Of a DNA stretch of 25,056 bases, positions 1-7,147 are shown piece after piece; the stretch's first letter is position 1, and each line of letters begins with the position of its first letter. Source of the stretch: Gudongella sp964604145 (GTDB lineage Bacteria > Bacillota > Clostridia > Tissierellales > Tissierellaceae); assembly GCA_964604145.1 (NCBI GenBank), contig CAZRXS010000016.1, positions 1 through 25,056 of the forward strand, read 5' to 3'. Position numbers and translations under genes: made by a program. Under the pieces are notes generated by a model. That model was given only the letters and a program-made list of their open reading frames with translations. It ran no database searches and was not told where the DNA came from.

Positions 1-55
1 ACCCCACTTTGGAGGTATTCTGAAATTATAGTAATTAATGGGTTTAAACAATTTT

Positions 56-739
56 CTAAAACAAAGTTATTACAAAATAATATAATATCGGGATGAAAAT
101 TGCTGGTAGCATATTTGCTATTTTTATTTTTTTTATGCCTAATATATTGATACCTATTGCTAAAATAAGTATTCCCCCTATTGCAGACATTTCTGTTATA
201 ACTGAATTTGTAAAAAGGTCCTTAACTAAACTTGCAAGTAGTGTTATAGCTCCTTGGTACAAAAATACTGGTATAGCTGCAAATGCAACCCCTATCCCAA
301 GCGTTGACGAAAAAATCACAGCAGATACTCCATCTAGTACTGATTTTGCATATAGTGTAGAGTGATCCCCAGTCAAACCTGATTCAAGTGCTCCAATAAT
401 TGACATAGCACCTATGCAATATACAAGGGAAGCCATTATAAATCCTTTTGAAAAGTTTGAATCTCCTTTACCAAACCTCTTACCCAAACTATCCCCAAGC
501 TTTTCTAATCTCCTATCCAAGTCAAGTTTTTCTCCAATAATACTCCCTATTACAATGCTCCCTAAAACTAAAATAAGATTTTCCATCTTAATAGCACCCA
601 TGATACCAATTATTACAACGGTTAAAGCCATCCCATCCATTATAGTTTTTGTGTATTCTTCTTTTATTCCCCTGTGTAAAAACACTCCTACAAAAGAGCC
701 AATTACAACCGCTATTGCATTTACAATTGTTCCCAACAT
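56..739 (-). CDS. DUF554 family membrane protein
   Basis: Polytopic membrane protein of 227 residues that matches the DUF554 (YdfK/YqgA-like) family in length and in its glycine-rich hydrophobic segments. The N-terminus MLGTIVNAIAVVIGSFVG begins with a transmembrane helix containing small residues. Further hydrophobic stretches cover about residues 37-65, 100-118, 136-170 and 185-226, with a charged loop at about 72-95 (LDRRLEKLGDSLGKRFGKGD). The start is ATG with a GAGGTGA ribosome binding site about 5 bases upstream. The biochemical role of the family is not established, and a transport function is only a guess from topology. It appears monocistronic here. The next gene upstream on the same strand ends about 170 bases away, and a hairpin repeat lies between them. 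Family assignment is confident; function is unknown. Confidence 0.85.
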   Translation of the reverse strand: MLGTIVNAIAVVIGSFVGVFLHRGIKEEYTKTIMDGMALTVVIIGIMGAIKMENLILVLGSIVIGSIIGEKLDLDRRLEKLGDSLGKRFGKGDSNFSKGFIMASLVYCIGAMSIIGALESGLTGDHSTLYAKSVLDGVSAVIFSSTLGIGVAFAAIPVFLYQGAITLLASLVKDLFTNSVITEMSAIGGILILAIGINILGIKKIKIANMLPAIFIPILYYFVITLF

Positions 740-799
740 AAAATCACCTCGTCATCATAAATCTGTTAATCTCAATAATATACTAAAACATATATTTTT

Positions 800-878
800 G
801 CTAGGAAAAATTGACTTTATCTGCTCACTTTACCAAGGTTAATCGGATGGACAGAGTCGTCCATTCCTACGATAATAA
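800..878 (+). repeat. Intergenic hairpin repeat, copy 1
   Basis: This stretch aligns without gaps to 6076-6141 over its last 66 bases (813-878), with ten differences. It contains the inverted repeat GGATGGAC (845-852), loop AGAGTC (853-858) and GTCCATTC (859-866), followed by CCTAC. The left part (about 800-812) is a more decayed match to the sequence just before 6076. It lies about 30 bases downstream of the DUF3160 stop codon. There is no T-run, so it is not a typical intrinsic terminator, although it could stabilise the mRNA 3' end. It belongs to the same hairpin family as 6021-6141 and 14128-14156. Confidence 0.8.
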
Positions 879-909
879 ATTTATCTAAAATTGTCTGATA
901 CCTAAATAT

Positions 910-2973
910 CTAATCAATTATAAAACTCTTTGTCCATTCAGGTCGTTCTGGCTGTGTTCCTTCCTTTAACATTTGTTGCCACTGTTCATCTGTTAGTCTT
1001 GATTCACTTATGAATTCATAGAAAGAAAATACCGCTCCCTTTGTTAATACAAGCTCTTCTTCTATTGGAACTACAACATATATCTCATAAGCTGGTCCGA
1101 CACCTACTTCCATCACTCCATCTCTTCCAATGTTATGGTAGTCAGAAATAACTGCCATATTTCTATCTGTCTGTGAAGAAATTTCAAACCATCTTAAACC
1201 ATCTCCTATAAAGGAACTCGCTAAGTCTTCTAATATTCCTCCATATAATTTTATCCTATCATACTCTTCATCAGTTAATGACTCACCATTTAATTGCTTT
1301 TTAGATGTAGTTAAAAGAAAATCAAGTAGCCACTGGAATCTTTCCATTTTAACATCAATATCACTTATTTCTAAATTCATATCTTTTAATGAATCTCTAG
1401 AGTATTTTGTAAGCCAAATAAGTCTTTCATATACATCTATGGAAGGTTCGATATAGCCTTTAGTTTTTTCTTCTTCCCAGCCACCCATTTCAGCTCCAGA
1501 CTGCTTACCATAAAGAACTGTATCATGCTTTAATTGTGCCCAAGAAGCTAACGCAGTATTTAAGCCCTTATCGATCCAAGCCTGGCTCTTCATAAATTCA
1601 GGATAAGCTACATCCACTTCATCCATATTGTAAATTAAACCTGTTAAGGTCCACATCCACCCTGAGTATAAGTTTCTTTTCCAATCTTTTTCTTCGTATT
1701 TTGAAAACTCATCCTTTAGTTCTTCTAACTTTATTGGATATTCTTCCCACTCCTGATTAACTGGGTTTGCAAGTTGGATTTCTTTTGCTCTTTCTGATCC
1801 AAGTACAGCCATTACATCAAGCCCTGATGGAATTGGCCTTAAGATAGGCTTAACTAGTCTTTGAATTATTTCAGAATCCATAATATACCTTTGTCCCATA
1901 AATCTAAATTGTTTGCCACTAGGAGAGTCTATCTCCATAAATTCAGTTTGTATTTTAGGTTCTGGAAGTTTATCAGCCTCTTTATAAAACTTATCTAGAT
2001 TCTTATCATCTATAAAATCCATTGGCTGTGGATTTTGTCCAAAAGCTTGTTTGCTAATTAATACATAATCATAAACACCTAAATCATCGGAAGAGCCCAC
2101 AAAGAAGTTTGTAGGCATGTATATCTGTTCCCACATTTTTAGTATGTCGTCGTTTTTAATCAATATATCGGTAATTAAAATAGCCTGTAATGTTTGTTCA
2201 AGATTTCTTGTTTTATCTTCTTTGTAAAGTGGAAAGGATACTTGTCCATACCACATCATAGCTAAAAAGTATTTTTCTAACTCTTCTGAGCGAGTATAAT
2301 GCCCCCTTGGAATATACTGACTATAATCTATTTCATATGGAAATATGGATGATTTTGCAAAGCCTGATTTATCTCTAATCTTCTTAATTTCTTCACTTGC
2401 CATATTTATTGCCTCTGCAGGATAATCTGAATGTAAATCATAAACTTCTAGTAGTTCAGCCGCTACTGTAAAAAACGCTATGTTTTTAGCTTGAATCTTT
2501 TGTAGCTCTGGGTCTGTAATCGCCTTATATGTCTTTAATGATTCCTCTCGCATCCTCCCTGTCATTGTCTTTGCTAATTCATAAAGTCTTTCTTGTTCAA
2601 GGGTTCTTAATGTATAATCATAAAAAATATGGTATACATGAAGAACCGAATCCGTAGTTATAAATGAAGGTATATTGGTATATTCATTTGCTTCGTATAC
2701 ATAGAATGGCTGCTCATGTTCTGCTGGAACTACAAAAAACTTATTCTTTAACAGAGCTTCTTTTTGCTCAGATGTTAGATCTGGGAATTGATTTAAATTT
2801 ACAATATTAGATAAATCCTCTTTAAGAACTTCTTCAGCAACTTCTAAGGATGGTTCTTCCACAATAGGTGTGAATGGCTCTACTGTAGGCTCTTCTTTCT
2901 TTGTACAAGCTGTTGAAAGCGTGGTAATTAATAATACTAATGATAATAAAAAACAAATTTTTTTAATCCTCAT
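910..2973 (-). CDS. DUF3160 domain lipoprotein
   Basis: A 687-residue exported lipoprotein. The N-terminus has basic residues (MRIKKI), a hydrophobic core to about residue 19 and a lipobox-like LSTAC with the lipidated cysteine at position 23. A charged, Glu- and Pro-rich linker (to about 50) leads into the large mature domain, which resembles DUF3160 proteins of Clostridia: the FITTDSVLHVYHIFYDYTLR segment near residue 107, and a tryptophan/tyrosine-rich middle with YSGWMWTLTGL and LASWAQLKHDTVLYGKQ. No catalytic motif of a known enzyme was recognised. The start is ATG after GGAGGAAAG. It overlaps the upstream gene by 11 bases, so the two are translationally coupled and probably act together at the cell surface. 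A function cannot be assigned. Confidence 0.85.
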   Translation of the reverse strand: MRIKKICFLLSLVLLITTLSTACTKKEEPTVEPFTPIVEEPSLEVAEEVLKEDLSNIVNLNQFPDLTSEQKEALLKNKFFVVPAEHEQPFYVYEANEYTNIPSFITTDSVLHVYHIFYDYTLRTLEQERLYELAKTMTGRMREESLKTYKAITDPELQKIQAKNIAFFTVAAELLEVYDLHSDYPAEAINMASEEIKKIRDKSGFAKSSIFPYEIDYSQYIPRGHYTRSEELEKYFLAMMWYGQVSFPLYKEDKTRNLEQTLQAILITDILIKNDDILKMWEQIYMPTNFFVGSSDDLGVYDYVLISKQAFGQNPQPMDFIDDKNLDKFYKEADKLPEPKIQTEFMEIDSPSGKQFRFMGQRYIMDSEIIQRLVKPILRPIPSGLDVMAVLGSERAKEIQLANPVNQEWEEYPIKLEELKDEFSKYEEKDWKRNLYSGWMWTLTGLIYNMDEVDVAYPEFMKSQAWIDKGLNTALASWAQLKHDTVLYGKQSGAEMGGWEEEKTKGYIEPSIDVYERLIWLTKYSRDSLKDMNLEISDIDVKMERFQWLLDFLLTTSKKQLNGESLTDEEYDRIKLYGGILEDLASSFIGDGLRWFEISSQTDRNMAVISDYHNIGRDGVMEVGVGPAYEIYVVVPIEEELVLTKGAVFSFYEFISESRLTDEQWQQMLKEGTQPERPEWTKSFIID

Positions 2974-3646
2974 CTTCTTTCCTCCATTCTAACTTTGTAC
3001 CCTCTTTATTAATTTCTAGTTTATAATATTGTTCATCTCCATTTATTTCTATGTATAAAGATTTATTGTCTGTAAAAATTTTTGGGATAGTTTCTAGTTC
3101 TTTACTCTCTAGATACCCTTCAAAGCCAAAACCTTTCCATTTATAGCTGTTTATTACATATACTCCATCTTTAAGCATTTCTATTGAGATTATTTCATCC
3201 ATTCCATCATAATCTATATCATAAAATACAAAGTCTACAAATGGTCTAGATAATCTTGAACCTCGCCATTTTGGTATTAACTCTTCTCCATTAAATCTGT
3301 ATATATAAGGTCTTTTTGCATCTATTGGATGTAGGGGGGATTCTGTATAAACACCTAATGCTACTTCATCAATTCCATCCCCATCTATATCTCCAACTTC
3401 TAACTTCCATACATTTAAATCAGAAATATCTTTGGTGAAGTTTTCTTTATTGTCTTCTATGGAATTAATATAAATCTTATTTCCATATTCTGTGTTTTTA
3501 CCCTTAGTCAATTCTATACTGTATTTTTCACCTTGAATTAAATAACCTTCTTTTTTATCCATACTCTCAGTAGATTGGGACTTAAACAAAAAAAATAGGA
3601 GAATAAACATAGTGAAAACAGAGAAAATATATTTCTTCTTTCCCAT
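2963..3646 (-). CDS. Membrane-anchored FG-GAP/VCBS-like repeat protein
   Basis: A 227-residue protein with an N-terminal signal anchor (MGKKK, then a hydrophobic run to about residue 21) and an extracytoplasmic domain. Two acidic repeats, DIDGDGIDE at 86-94 and DIDYDGMDE at 143-151, match the D-x-D-x-D-G-x-x-E calcium-loop signature of FG-GAP/VCBS beta-propeller blades. Only about two or three blades fit in this length, so it is not a full propeller on its own. The start is ATG with a GAGGAGGAG ribosome binding site. It is the first gene of a two-gene operon with the overlapping DUF3160 lipoprotein, which suggests a joint envelope role. The signal could be a cleaved peptide rather than an anchor, because no clear cleavage site was seen. 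Function is unknown. Confidence 0.75.
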   Translation of the reverse strand: MGKKKYIFSVFTMFILLFFLFKSQSTESMDKKEGYLIQGEKYSIELTKGKNTEYGNKIYINSIEDNKENFTKDISDLNVWKLEVGDIDGDGIDEVALGVYTESPLHPIDAKRPYIYRFNGEELIPKWRGSRLSRPFVDFVFYDIDYDGMDEIISIEMLKDGVYVINSYKWKGFGFEGYLESKELETIPKIFTDNKSLYIEINGDEQYYKLEINKEGTKLEWRKEDED

Positions 3647-3683
3647 AGCTTATTCTCCTCCTCTTAGATAATTTAATATCTAA

Positions 3684-3692
3684 ATTATACCA
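3684..3692 (-). promoter_or_regulatory. Extended -10 promoter for the VCBS-like/DUF3160 pair
   Basis: On the minus strand the sequence TGGTATAAT (TGn plus a perfect TATAAT, hexamer at 3684-3689) lies about 38 bases upstream of the start codon. No good -35 hexamer is at the right distance, which fits an extended -10 promoter. Predicted by eye only. Confidence 0.5.
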
Positions 3693-3831
3693 ATTATATT
3701 CCTTAAAAGAGTTACAAATCAATCACAATCTGACATGAAATTCTTTTTGCCGGTTTATGTTGCAATAAGGAAATTTTATCAATTTATCTTAATAGGTATT
3801 GTGTCAAACTCTCAAATATTAACAAAGCCAG

Positions 3832-4725
3832 CTATTGAAGTGTGTTTTTTAAAATACTTTCCATATCATCCAGAAATTCATGTCCTTGATTTTCTTTAAA
3901 TATAGTCCTTACGTCTCCTCTCTTAGCTTCTATTAGTTTAGCTAATTCTACTGACATTGGATAGCAATCCCTATCTTCTTTTCCACAAATCAAAATTACT
4001 TCTATTTGTTTTTCATTTAAAACTTTAACGATTTTTTCAATTTCTTTTTCGATTACAAGAATCCATGGTGATACTAAAATCAATTTATTACAATTAATAT
4101 TATGCTCTAAAATAGATTTTAATATTTCATTGCAAGCAGCTGAAAATCCGCATAATATCAGCTCTTGATATTTTTCTGATCCTATCTTTTCTAATGCAAA
4201 AGGCAATTGAACTTTAGCATTGTCGTCCCACCTAAATAAGTCTTTAGAGTCTATCTCTGAAGATTGTACATATTCTACTTGATAACCAAAAGACTCTAGA
4301 AACTTCCAATCATTCCTGCACGCATCTATATTTTGTTGGTTTCCATGCAAGGCTATTGCAAGTTTCGTTGCTGTTTTTTCCTCCCATGTAAATAATGTTC
4401 TAGCATCTTTTATAGCCTCTTTATATCTTGCATTTGAGATGTTTTTGCAAATAAGGAACCTCTCTGAATCCTTTATTGAAATTAAATCGTCATCCAATAA
4501 AACATCTGGTCGATACCACATCTTTTTCTCGATAATTGCTTCTTCTAAAAAATACAATGCCTTTTCAGATTCATCATTTAGAGCTGCCAAACAGTATAAA
4601 AAGTTATAAAATTGACTGCTCCCTTCTACATTTTCTTTTTCTGAAATTAAAAATTTATAGGCTTCTTTTGTACCTTCTTTGTTTAGAATCTCAATCGTCT
4701 TATCTAGTACTTTATTTTCATTCAT
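3832..4725 (-). CDS. Alpha/beta hydrolase with helical (TPR-like) N-terminal region
   Basis: Probable serine hydrolase of 297 residues. Residues 1-115 are helical and resemble tetratricopeptide repeats (EKALYFLEEAIIEKK and similar). The rest is an alpha/beta hydrolase core: LHG at 126-128 (oxyanion strand), the nucleophile elbow GFSAA at 193-197 (Ser195), GKEDRD at 248-253 (acid residue) and NQGHEF with His282. This gives a Ser-Asp-His triad in the order seen in phospholipase/carboxylesterase and dienelactone hydrolase relatives. I chose the ATG at 4725 because GTGAGG sits 5 bases before it; the two ATGs at 4743-4746 have no ribosome binding site. The substrate is unknown. Expression appears to be controlled by the leader ORF and terminator immediately upstream (4762-4938), which makes an inducible detoxifying esterase possible, but that is inference. 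Confidence 0.75.
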   Translation of the reverse strand: MNENKVLDKTIEILNKEGTKEAYKFLISEKENVEGSSQFYNFLYCLAALNDESEKALYFLEEAIIEKKMWYRPDVLLDDDLISIKDSERFLICKNISNARYKEAIKDARTLFTWEEKTATKLAIALHGNQQNIDACRNDWKFLESFGYQVEYVQSSEIDSKDLFRWDDNAKVQLPFALEKIGSEKYQELILCGFSAACNEILKSILEHNINCNKLILVSPWILVIEKEIEKIVKVLNEKQIEVILICGKEDRDCYPMSVELAKLIEAKRGDVRTIFKENQGHEFLDDMESILKNTLQ

Positions 4726-4761
4726 AATTATCCTCACTCTCATCATTTTATAGTTTTGGAC

Positions 4762-4797
4762 ATAAAAATGCCCGAGAAATATGACCTCTCCCGGGCA
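4762..4797 (-). terminator. Attenuator terminator upstream of the hydrolase gene
   Basis: On the minus strand TGCCCGGGAGA (plus 4787-4797) pairs with TTTCTCGGGCA (plus 4769-4779) in an 11-bp stem with two G-U pairs, followed by TTTTTAT. It sits after the 17-codon leader ORF and before the hydrolase ribosome binding site, so it would stop transcripts from the promoter at 4910-4938 before they reach the gene. Confidence 0.85.
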
Positions 4798-4889
4798 ATC
4801 AAAAATTCTACTAAATTTAAACCTAATTAAAAAATATGCCGGGAGCCATACTTTGGATATAATAGATTTTTTTCATAATGAACACTCCC
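4769..4889 (-). promoter_or_regulatory. Ribosome-mediated transcription attenuator (alternative RNA pairings)
   Basis: Four segments on the minus-strand transcript can pair in competing ways. Segment 1 is GGGAG in the leader ribosome binding site (plus 4885-4889). Segment 2 is CTCCCGG within leader codons 11-13 (plus 4839-4845). Segment 3 is CCGGGAG in the 5' arm of the terminator (plus 4788-4794). Segment 4 is the terminator 3' arm (plus 4769-4779). Pairing 1:2 hides the ribosome binding site; 2:3 (7 bp, plus CA/TG across a one-base bulge) is an antiterminator; 3:4 is the terminator. A ribosome stalled in the first codons would cover segment 1 and free segment 2, allowing read-through. Pairings are read directly; the mechanism is inferred from classical attenuators. 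Confidence 0.7.
4823..4876 (-). CDS. 17-codon leader peptide ORF
   Basis: Short ORF encoding MKKIYYIQSMAPGIFFN, with start ATG at 4876 and stop TAG. AGGGAG lies 8 bases upstream of the start as a good ribosome binding site, and a strong promoter is about 35 bases further upstream. The ORF ends about 25 bases before an intrinsic terminator, and codons 11-13 (GCT CCC GGC) can pair with that terminator's 5' arm. This is the layout of a regulatory leader peptide, as in amino-acid attenuators or antibiotic-responsive leaders upstream of Firmicutes resistance genes. Tandem Tyr codons at 5-6 and Ile at 4 and 7 are possible stall points. The peptide has no signal sequence and I do not recognise it. 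A secreted or toxic peptide is possible but less supported. Confidence 0.65.
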   Translation of the reverse strand: MKKIYYIQSMAPGIFFN

Positions 4890-4909
4890 TTTTCTGTTAT
4901 ATTTACTAA

Positions 4910-4938
4910 ATATTAACATTCTAGATATATGTTGTCAA
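4910..4938 (-). promoter_or_regulatory. Sigma-A promoter of the leader peptide-hydrolase unit
   Basis: On the minus strand TTGACA (plus 4933-4938), a 17-base spacer and TAATAT (plus 4910-4915) form a near-consensus promoter. Transcription should start about 25-30 bases before the leader ORF start. Tandem 13-bp repeats lie directly upstream of the -35. Confidence 0.8.
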
Positions 4939-4996
4939 TATTTTCACCACATATTTTCACCACATATTTTTGTCTCCCATTTCTGTCTCCCAGTTT
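4938..4996. repeat. Two adjacent 13-bp-period tandem repeats upstream of the leader promoter
   Basis: ATATTTTCACCAC occurs at 4938-4950 and 4951-4963, with a partial third copy ATATTTT at 4964-4970. Next to it TGTCTCCCA occurs at 4971-4979 and 4984-4992 within near-identical 13-mers. Both series have a 13-bp period. The first touches the -35 hexamer. They may be regulator binding sites or simple slippage duplications. Confidence 0.75.
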
Positions 4997-5061
4997 GTAA
5001 ATTAAAGTGGTTTTCAACACGATTAATTGCTGATTAATAGTTAAATCATAAATAATATTTA

Positions 5062-5889
5062 CTATAAGTCTATTTCTAACAAAATTGGCGTATGATCTTG
5101 CCTTACACCTGAGTCTATCATCTTAGATCTAATAACCTTGTCTGCTATCCTATCACTAACTAACCAATAATCAATCCTCCAACCTGAATTGTTAATTTTG
5201 CTTGTTTTTACTCTTTGTGCCCACCAGGTATACACACCTGTCACATCACCATGGATATATCTAAAAGTATCTGTAAACCCTTTGTTTAATAGATTTGTAA
5301 AGCCTTCACGCTCTTCAATTGTAAAACCAGCTGATCTAAGATTGTTTTGTGGATGTGCTAAGTCTATCTCTTTATGGGCTACATTATAGTCTCCTGTCGC
5401 TAAAACTGGTTTCTCTTTATCTAGACTTTGCAGATATTCAGCATATTTTTCATCCCAAACTTGTCTTTCTTTTAATCTTGCTAGAGCATCTCCTGCATTA
5501 GGAGTATAAACTTGGGTAAGATAAAATTCTCCAAAATCTAAAGTCATAATTCTTCCTTCTAAATCCATAGTATCTGGAGCCTGAATCTTAGGATAAAGAA
5601 CTTTTGGCGAATACTCCTTTTTATATAAAAACATAGTCCCAGCATAACTTTTTCTAGCTGGTTCCTGGGAAGTCCTCCATGCATATATGTATCCTTTAAA
5701 ATACTCCGATAAGTGCTCTATATGCTTTTTACTTGGACCCTTAGCTGGTAACTTAGTCTCTTGCAAGGCAATTACATCTGGTTCTTTTTCAATAATTGTA
5801 TCCATTACTTTCCTTGTAAGGACCGCCCTATTTGAATCACTTGTTAATGCTGCATTTAATGAATCAATATTCCATGAAATTAATCTCAT
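5062..5889 (-). CDS. exoA: Exodeoxyribonuclease III / AP endonuclease family
   Basis: Mg-dependent AP endonuclease of base excision repair, 275 residues, a usual length for the ExoIII/ExoA family. Motifs in order: ISWNIDSLNA at 4-13 (metal/DNA-binding Asn7), LQETK at 42-46 (metal ligand Glu44), YTPN at 128-131 (catalytic Tyr128), TGDYNV at 165-170 (Asp167, Asn169), WRIDYW at 237-242 (Asp240) and QDHTPI at 264-269 (Asp265-His266). All catalytic residues are present. I take the ATG at 5889 because GAGGAGG lies 6 bases before it; an in-frame upstream start at 5910 would put that site inside the coding region. The next gene upstream encodes 8-oxoguanine glycosylase, a partner in the same repair pathway, although a hairpin-repeat gap separates them. 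Confidence 0.95.
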   Translation of the reverse strand: MRLISWNIDSLNAALTSDSNRAVLTRKVMDTIIEKEPDVIALQETKLPAKGPSKKHIEHLSEYFKGYIYAWRTSQEPARKSYAGTMFLYKKEYSPKVLYPKIQAPDTMDLEGRIMTLDFGEFYLTQVYTPNAGDALARLKERQVWDEKYAEYLQSLDKEKPVLATGDYNVAHKEIDLAHPQNNLRSAGFTIEEREGFTNLLNKGFTDTFRYIHGDVTGVYTWWAQRVKTSKINNSGWRIDYWLVSDRIADKVIRSKMIDSGVRQDHTPILLEIDL

Positions 5890-6020
5890 ATTATTCCTCC
5901 TCGTAATCAAATACTATATTCCAACACTTTTGCTTCTTTTTTATTGTTTTTCTATACCAAGCAACTATAAAGTGTATATTAAAAGTTATTATGATGCATA
6001 AGATTAATGTTATACAAGAA

Positions 6021-6141
6021 CGGGTTAGCGAAGCTAGTCCCTACGGATGAGGTGTCCCTGTAAGTAGGGGCAAACGACTCTGTCTGCCCGTTTTACCAAG
6101 GCTAACCGGATGGACAGAGTCGTCCATCCCTACAATAACAA
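6021..6141. repeat. Cluster of three intergenic hairpin repeats
   Basis: Three inverted repeats lie in a row. First, GGGTTAGC (6022-6029), loop GAA, GCTAGTCC (6033-6040) followed by CTAC. Second, read on the minus strand, GGGCAGAC, loop AGAGTC, GTTTGCCC (plus 6068-6089) followed by CTAC. Third, GGATGGAC (6108-6115), loop AGAGTC, GTCCATCC (6122-6129) followed by CTAC. The last 66 bases align gap-free to 813-878. The cluster begins 3 bases downstream of the 8-oxoguanine glycosylase stop codon. It resembles dispersed palindromic intergenic repeats reported in many clostridial genomes, but the exact family was not identified. Confidence 0.8.
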
Positions 6142-6143
6142 TA

Positions 6144-7025
6144 CTATTTACCTATTCCAAGTTCCCTTGCATAGTAGAATAAGTATTGTTGAGCAAACCC
6201 TGCTAGTGGTCCAAAAATATCTACCCCTGAACTCTCTAGTTCTTTCTTTGTTGCATCTCTTTTAAAGTAAAAATGTTCCATAACTCTTTTTACCCATACA
6301 TCAACTGGAAAAGCTTCTGATTTATCATATGCAAAAAGTAATATACAGTCACTTACTTTTGGCCCTACTCCAGGCAGTGTAATAAGCATCTCCTGTGCAT
6401 CTTTATGCTTCATGTTATAGATGCTTTGAGTATCAAACTCGCCCTCCGCAATCCTCCTGCTAACTTCTCTAATACGATCACTTCTAAAGCCAACCCTATA
6501 TTTTTCTTTAATATACTCTGTAGTTTTATCTGCTAGCTTATCTGGCTCAGGAAAACTATAAATCTCTTTTTCTTTATAAGTCATCAGATGCTCTCCTAAA
6601 TCCATAGCTATCATATTTACTGCATCTTTTATCCTTGGTATACCATTGTTTGCTGAAATTATAAATGAAATTATAGTTTCATAAGGCTTTTGATTTAAAA
6701 GCCTCATTCCATAAGCAAAGTCTATTGATTCTTTGAGAATTGGATCCTGAGATAATTCTTCTTTAATCTTCCCATAGTCTCTATCTAAATCGAAATAATG
6801 GTGCCAATAATTTAGCCAATCTTCTTTAGTTGCAAGGTCTACAATAAATCCATCACCGCTGACTAAAATATTTAAGACTTTGCCGCCGGAAATTGTAGTA
6901 TAACTGCCATCCTCTTCTAGAAACCACCTAAAACATTGGCCACACTCAAAAATATGCTTAGGATTAAAATGCTCTAAGCCTTTTATATGCAGCTTACTGT
7001 TTTTTTCTATTATATTATAAGTCAT
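6144..7025 (-). CDS. ogg: 8-oxoguanine DNA glycosylase (OGG1 type)
   Basis: Bifunctional DNA glycosylase/AP lyase, 293 residues, that removes 8-oxoguanine. The N-terminal OGG domain has HIFECGQCFRWF at 24-35. The helix-hairpin-helix core has LLNQKPYETIISFIISANNGIPRI around 109-131, then TLPGVGPKVSDC at 216-227 with the catalytic Lys223, and AFPVDVWV at 238-245 with the catalytic Asp242. This matches the OGG1 Lys/Asp pair. The ATG at 7025 has AGGAG about 7 bases upstream and is preferred to the TTG immediately before it. Its stop abuts the hairpin cluster, beyond which lies the AP endonuclease gene, so the two repair functions are neighbours on one strand. Confidence 0.93.
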   Translation of the reverse strand: MTYNIIEKNSKLHIKGLEHFNPKHIFECGQCFRWFLEEDGSYTTISGGKVLNILVSGDGFIVDLATKEDWLNYWHHYFDLDRDYGKIKEELSQDPILKESIDFAYGMRLLNQKPYETIISFIISANNGIPRIKDAVNMIAMDLGEHLMTYKEKEIYSFPEPDKLADKTTEYIKEKYRVGFRSDRIREVSRRIAEGEFDTQSIYNMKHKDAQEMLITLPGVGPKVSDCILLFAYDKSEAFPVDVWVKRVMEHFYFKRDATKKELESSGVDIFGPLAGFAQQYLFYYARELGIGK

Positions 7026-7056
7026 CAAGTTCTCCTTTTTTTGTTAGTCTTAATCT

Positions 7057-7062
7057 ATTATA
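7057..7062 (-). promoter_or_regulatory. Possible -10 of the ogg promoter
   Basis: A perfect TATAAT on the minus strand lies about 32 bases upstream of the ogg start. The -35 region is poor, so the promoter is tentative. The bidirectional terminator further upstream makes an independent promoter necessary. Confidence 0.45.
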
Positions 7063-7101
7063 CATTAAAAGATTAGATTTTAAAGTGGAAAAGAGGAAAG
7101 A

Positions 7102-7129
7102 AAAAGACTGGTCAGTTGACCAGTCTTTT
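7102..7129 (-). terminator. Intrinsic terminator after glutamate dehydrogenase
   Basis: A perfect 13-bp inverted repeat, AAAAGACTGGTCA and TGACCAGTCTTTT, separated by two bases and followed on the minus strand by CTTTTTCTTT. It lies 19 bases downstream of the dehydrogenase stop and upstream of ogg. The A/T flanks would let it work on both strands. Confidence 0.9.
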
Positions 7130-7147
7130 GTAATTTTTAATTATATC

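Noticed and set aside
414..842. Plus-strand ORF of 142 codons opposite the DUF554 gene
   Set aside because: It is the antisense shadow of the DUF554 gene, has no ribosome binding site and its tail runs through the intergenic repeat.
4938..4996. Possible small CRISPR-like array
   Set aside because: The 13-bp units are directly adjacent with no spacers, and no cas gene is present.
6021..6141. Insertion sequence remnant
   Set aside because: No transposase fragment or target-site duplication was found; the structure is a set of short hairpins.
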